Shown here: one piece after another, positions 62,254-64,000 of the stretch | Position numbering within the stretch: position 1 is the stretch's first letter | Layout: each line of letters starts with the position of its first letter | Assembly: GCA_014192425.1 (NCBI GenBank) | Contig: BJHK01000010.1 | Location: 12,228-76,227, forward strand | Direction: 5' to 3' | DNA length: 64,000 nucleotides | DNA from: Planctomycetia bacterium | GTDB lineage: Bacteria > Planctomycetota > Planctomycetia > Pirellulales > UBA1268 | The notes under the pieces: model-generated | The model's input: the letters and a program-made list of their open reading frames with translations, nothing else | What the model was told of the DNA's origin: nothing | The model's database searches: none | Made by a program: the position numbers and the translations under genes

Positions 62254-63027
62254 ATGCGCACCCTTTCTCCCCGCTCGGGCTTCGATTACCCTGACGAATT
62301 CGTCCTCTCTCCCGCCGGGCCACCAATGCCCCCAGCTCCTCTGCCTTCCGCCGGCGAACCGGACGTGCCGGCCTGCCTCGCGGTCCTCGGCCTGCGGCCG
62401 CCGCTGACGATAGAGGACGTCAAGCAGGCCTACCTCGCCAAGGCCGTCACGGCGCATCCCGACCGCGGCGGCAGCCCCGAGCAGTTCATCCGCCTGCAGA
62501 AGGCCTTCGAGGAGGCGAACGAATACGTCAAGTTCAAGGCCAGCAAACTCGAATGGCTGGCCTCCAAGGTGGAGGCCTATGCCGAGCAGCAGGAGATCGC
62601 CAGCGCCGCGATCGAGCGCGGCGGTGCGATCGAAATGGAGGAGACCGACTGGCTGCGGAAGTCGTTCGGCGAGGACTTCGGGCACGTGGCCGACAAACTC
62701 GTGGCCGTGCGGCTGCGCGGCCCGCAGGCGGACGACGTGTTCGCCATCCTCCTCGGCTTCCGCGCCGAGTCGCTCAAGGACCTCGCCCTGCTCGACCTCG
62801 CCGGGGGAACGATCACCGACGAAGGGCTGCTGCAATTGAAGGGGCTCAAGGGCCTGCGGCATCTCGATCTGCGCGGCACGGCCGTCAGCCGGCTCGCCGC
62901 CGACGTGCCGCAGTGGTTCGAGCGTCTCGAGTACCTCGGCCTGCCGAAGGGCGCTGTCGGCCTGTTTGGCCGGCTGGGAATGCCCCGACGGGTGACGCTC
63001 GAACTGGGCGACGCCCCGGCATCGTGA
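62254..63027 (+). CDS. J-domain protein with leucine-rich segment
   Basis: 257 residues. A J-domain around 38–90 with LTIEDVKQAYLAKAVTAHPD and the HPD tripeptide at 68–70, so Hsp70 stimulation is plausible. A helical linker (KLEWLASKVEAYAEQQE) follows. Residues about 165–230 have a leucine-rich pattern (LKDLALLDLAGGTITDEGLL, LKGLRHLDLRGTAVSRLA). Cytosolic; no signal peptide. The ATG at 62254 is chosen because the J-domain begins soon after; a later ATG is possible. Confidence 0.78.
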   Translation: MRTLSPRSGFDYPDEFVLSPAGPPMPPAPLPSAGEPDVPACLAVLGLRPPLTIEDVKQAYLAKAVTAHPDRGGSPEQFIRLQKAFEEANEYVKFKASKLEWLASKVEAYAEQQEIASAAIERGGAIEMEETDWLRKSFGEDFGHVADKLVAVRLRGPQADDVFAILLGFRAESLKDLALLDLAGGTITDEGLLQLKGLKGLRHLDLRGTAVSRLAADVPQWFERLEYLGLPKGAVGLFGRLGMPRRVTLELGDAPAS

Positions 63028-63054
63028 CGGGGTCGCGACCGCCCCGCACGCGGC

Positions 63055-64000
<946 letters not shown>

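Overview
The window is a 64-kb GC-rich, gene-dense bacterial chromosome segment. It most probably comes from a planctomycete of the Pirellulales type. The support is indirect but consistent: a ThuA–DUF1080 fusion, a secreted Pro/Tyr/Gln-rich protein, a formylglycine-generating enzyme with both catalytic cysteines, a stand-alone RNA polymerase alpha-CTD-like protein, a fused membrane/spermidine-synthase protein, many secreted proteins of unknown function, and CMP-KDO synthetase (implying a lipopolysaccharide outer membrane). No phage, insertion sequence with a transposase, or CRISPR array was seen.

Layout. 1–3.9 kb: tandem repeat, elongation factor P (efp) divergent from its lysine aminomutase epmB, a universal stress protein, and kdsB. 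4–6.4 kb: glmS preceded by a 15-bp tandem array, then tRNA-Leu and tRNA-Lys. 6.4–15 kb: sulfotransferase, an overlapping cstA–DUF2256–nnrE cluster, a thioredoxin-reductase-like protein, the membrane/spermidine-synthase fusion, and a GH43-like secreted protein. 15–35 kb: a 140-bp terminal-inverted-repeat element (two inverted copies, near 15.1 and 31.2 kb), a Cys-rich secreted protein, carA, ThuA–DUF1080, mutY, a TPR-like protein, an esterase, tmk, holB, a large exported protein, pcrA/uvrD divergent from the alpha-CTD-like gene, two membrane/arrestin-like genes, a P-loop ATPase, a Pro-rich secreted protein and polX. 35–38.3 kb: a secreted protein, a CHAD protein and an FGE lipoprotein, apparently one operon. 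38.5–53 kb (minus strand): the transcription/translation cluster tRNA-Thr(TGT)–Tyr–Gly–Thr(GGT)–tuf–tRNA-Trp–secE–nusG–rplK–rplA–rplJ–rplL–rpoB–rpoC. 53–64 kb: a response regulator/PP2C phosphatase, relics of a sugar-kinase operon, a multi-span membrane protein, a HerA-like ATPase overlapping purU, a Pro-rich exported protein, a double-module peptidyl-prolyl isomerase, a J-domain/leucine-rich protein, and a 5'-truncated cysK at the edge.

How the genes work together. The minus-strand block from 53 to 38.5 kb keeps the E. coli gene order of four tRNAs, tuf, secE-nusG, L11-L1-L10-L12 and rpoBC. A good promoter lies upstream of the first tRNA, and an internal promoter/hairpin lies before rpoB. 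EF-P (with Lys34) beside EpmB implies beta-lysylation of EF-P, but EpmA is not in the window. tmk–holB, cstA–DUF2256–nnrE, CHAD–FGE and HerA–purU are joined by 4–22-bp overlaps, indicating translational coupling. Of the RNA polymerase core, rpoA is absent here, but a small protein carrying only the DNA-binding part of alpha is present.

The most unusual observations are the 140-bp inverted-repeat element, the stand-alone alpha-CTD protein with an intact UP-element-binding residue set, the decayed kinase operon, and several 15-bp tandem arrays.
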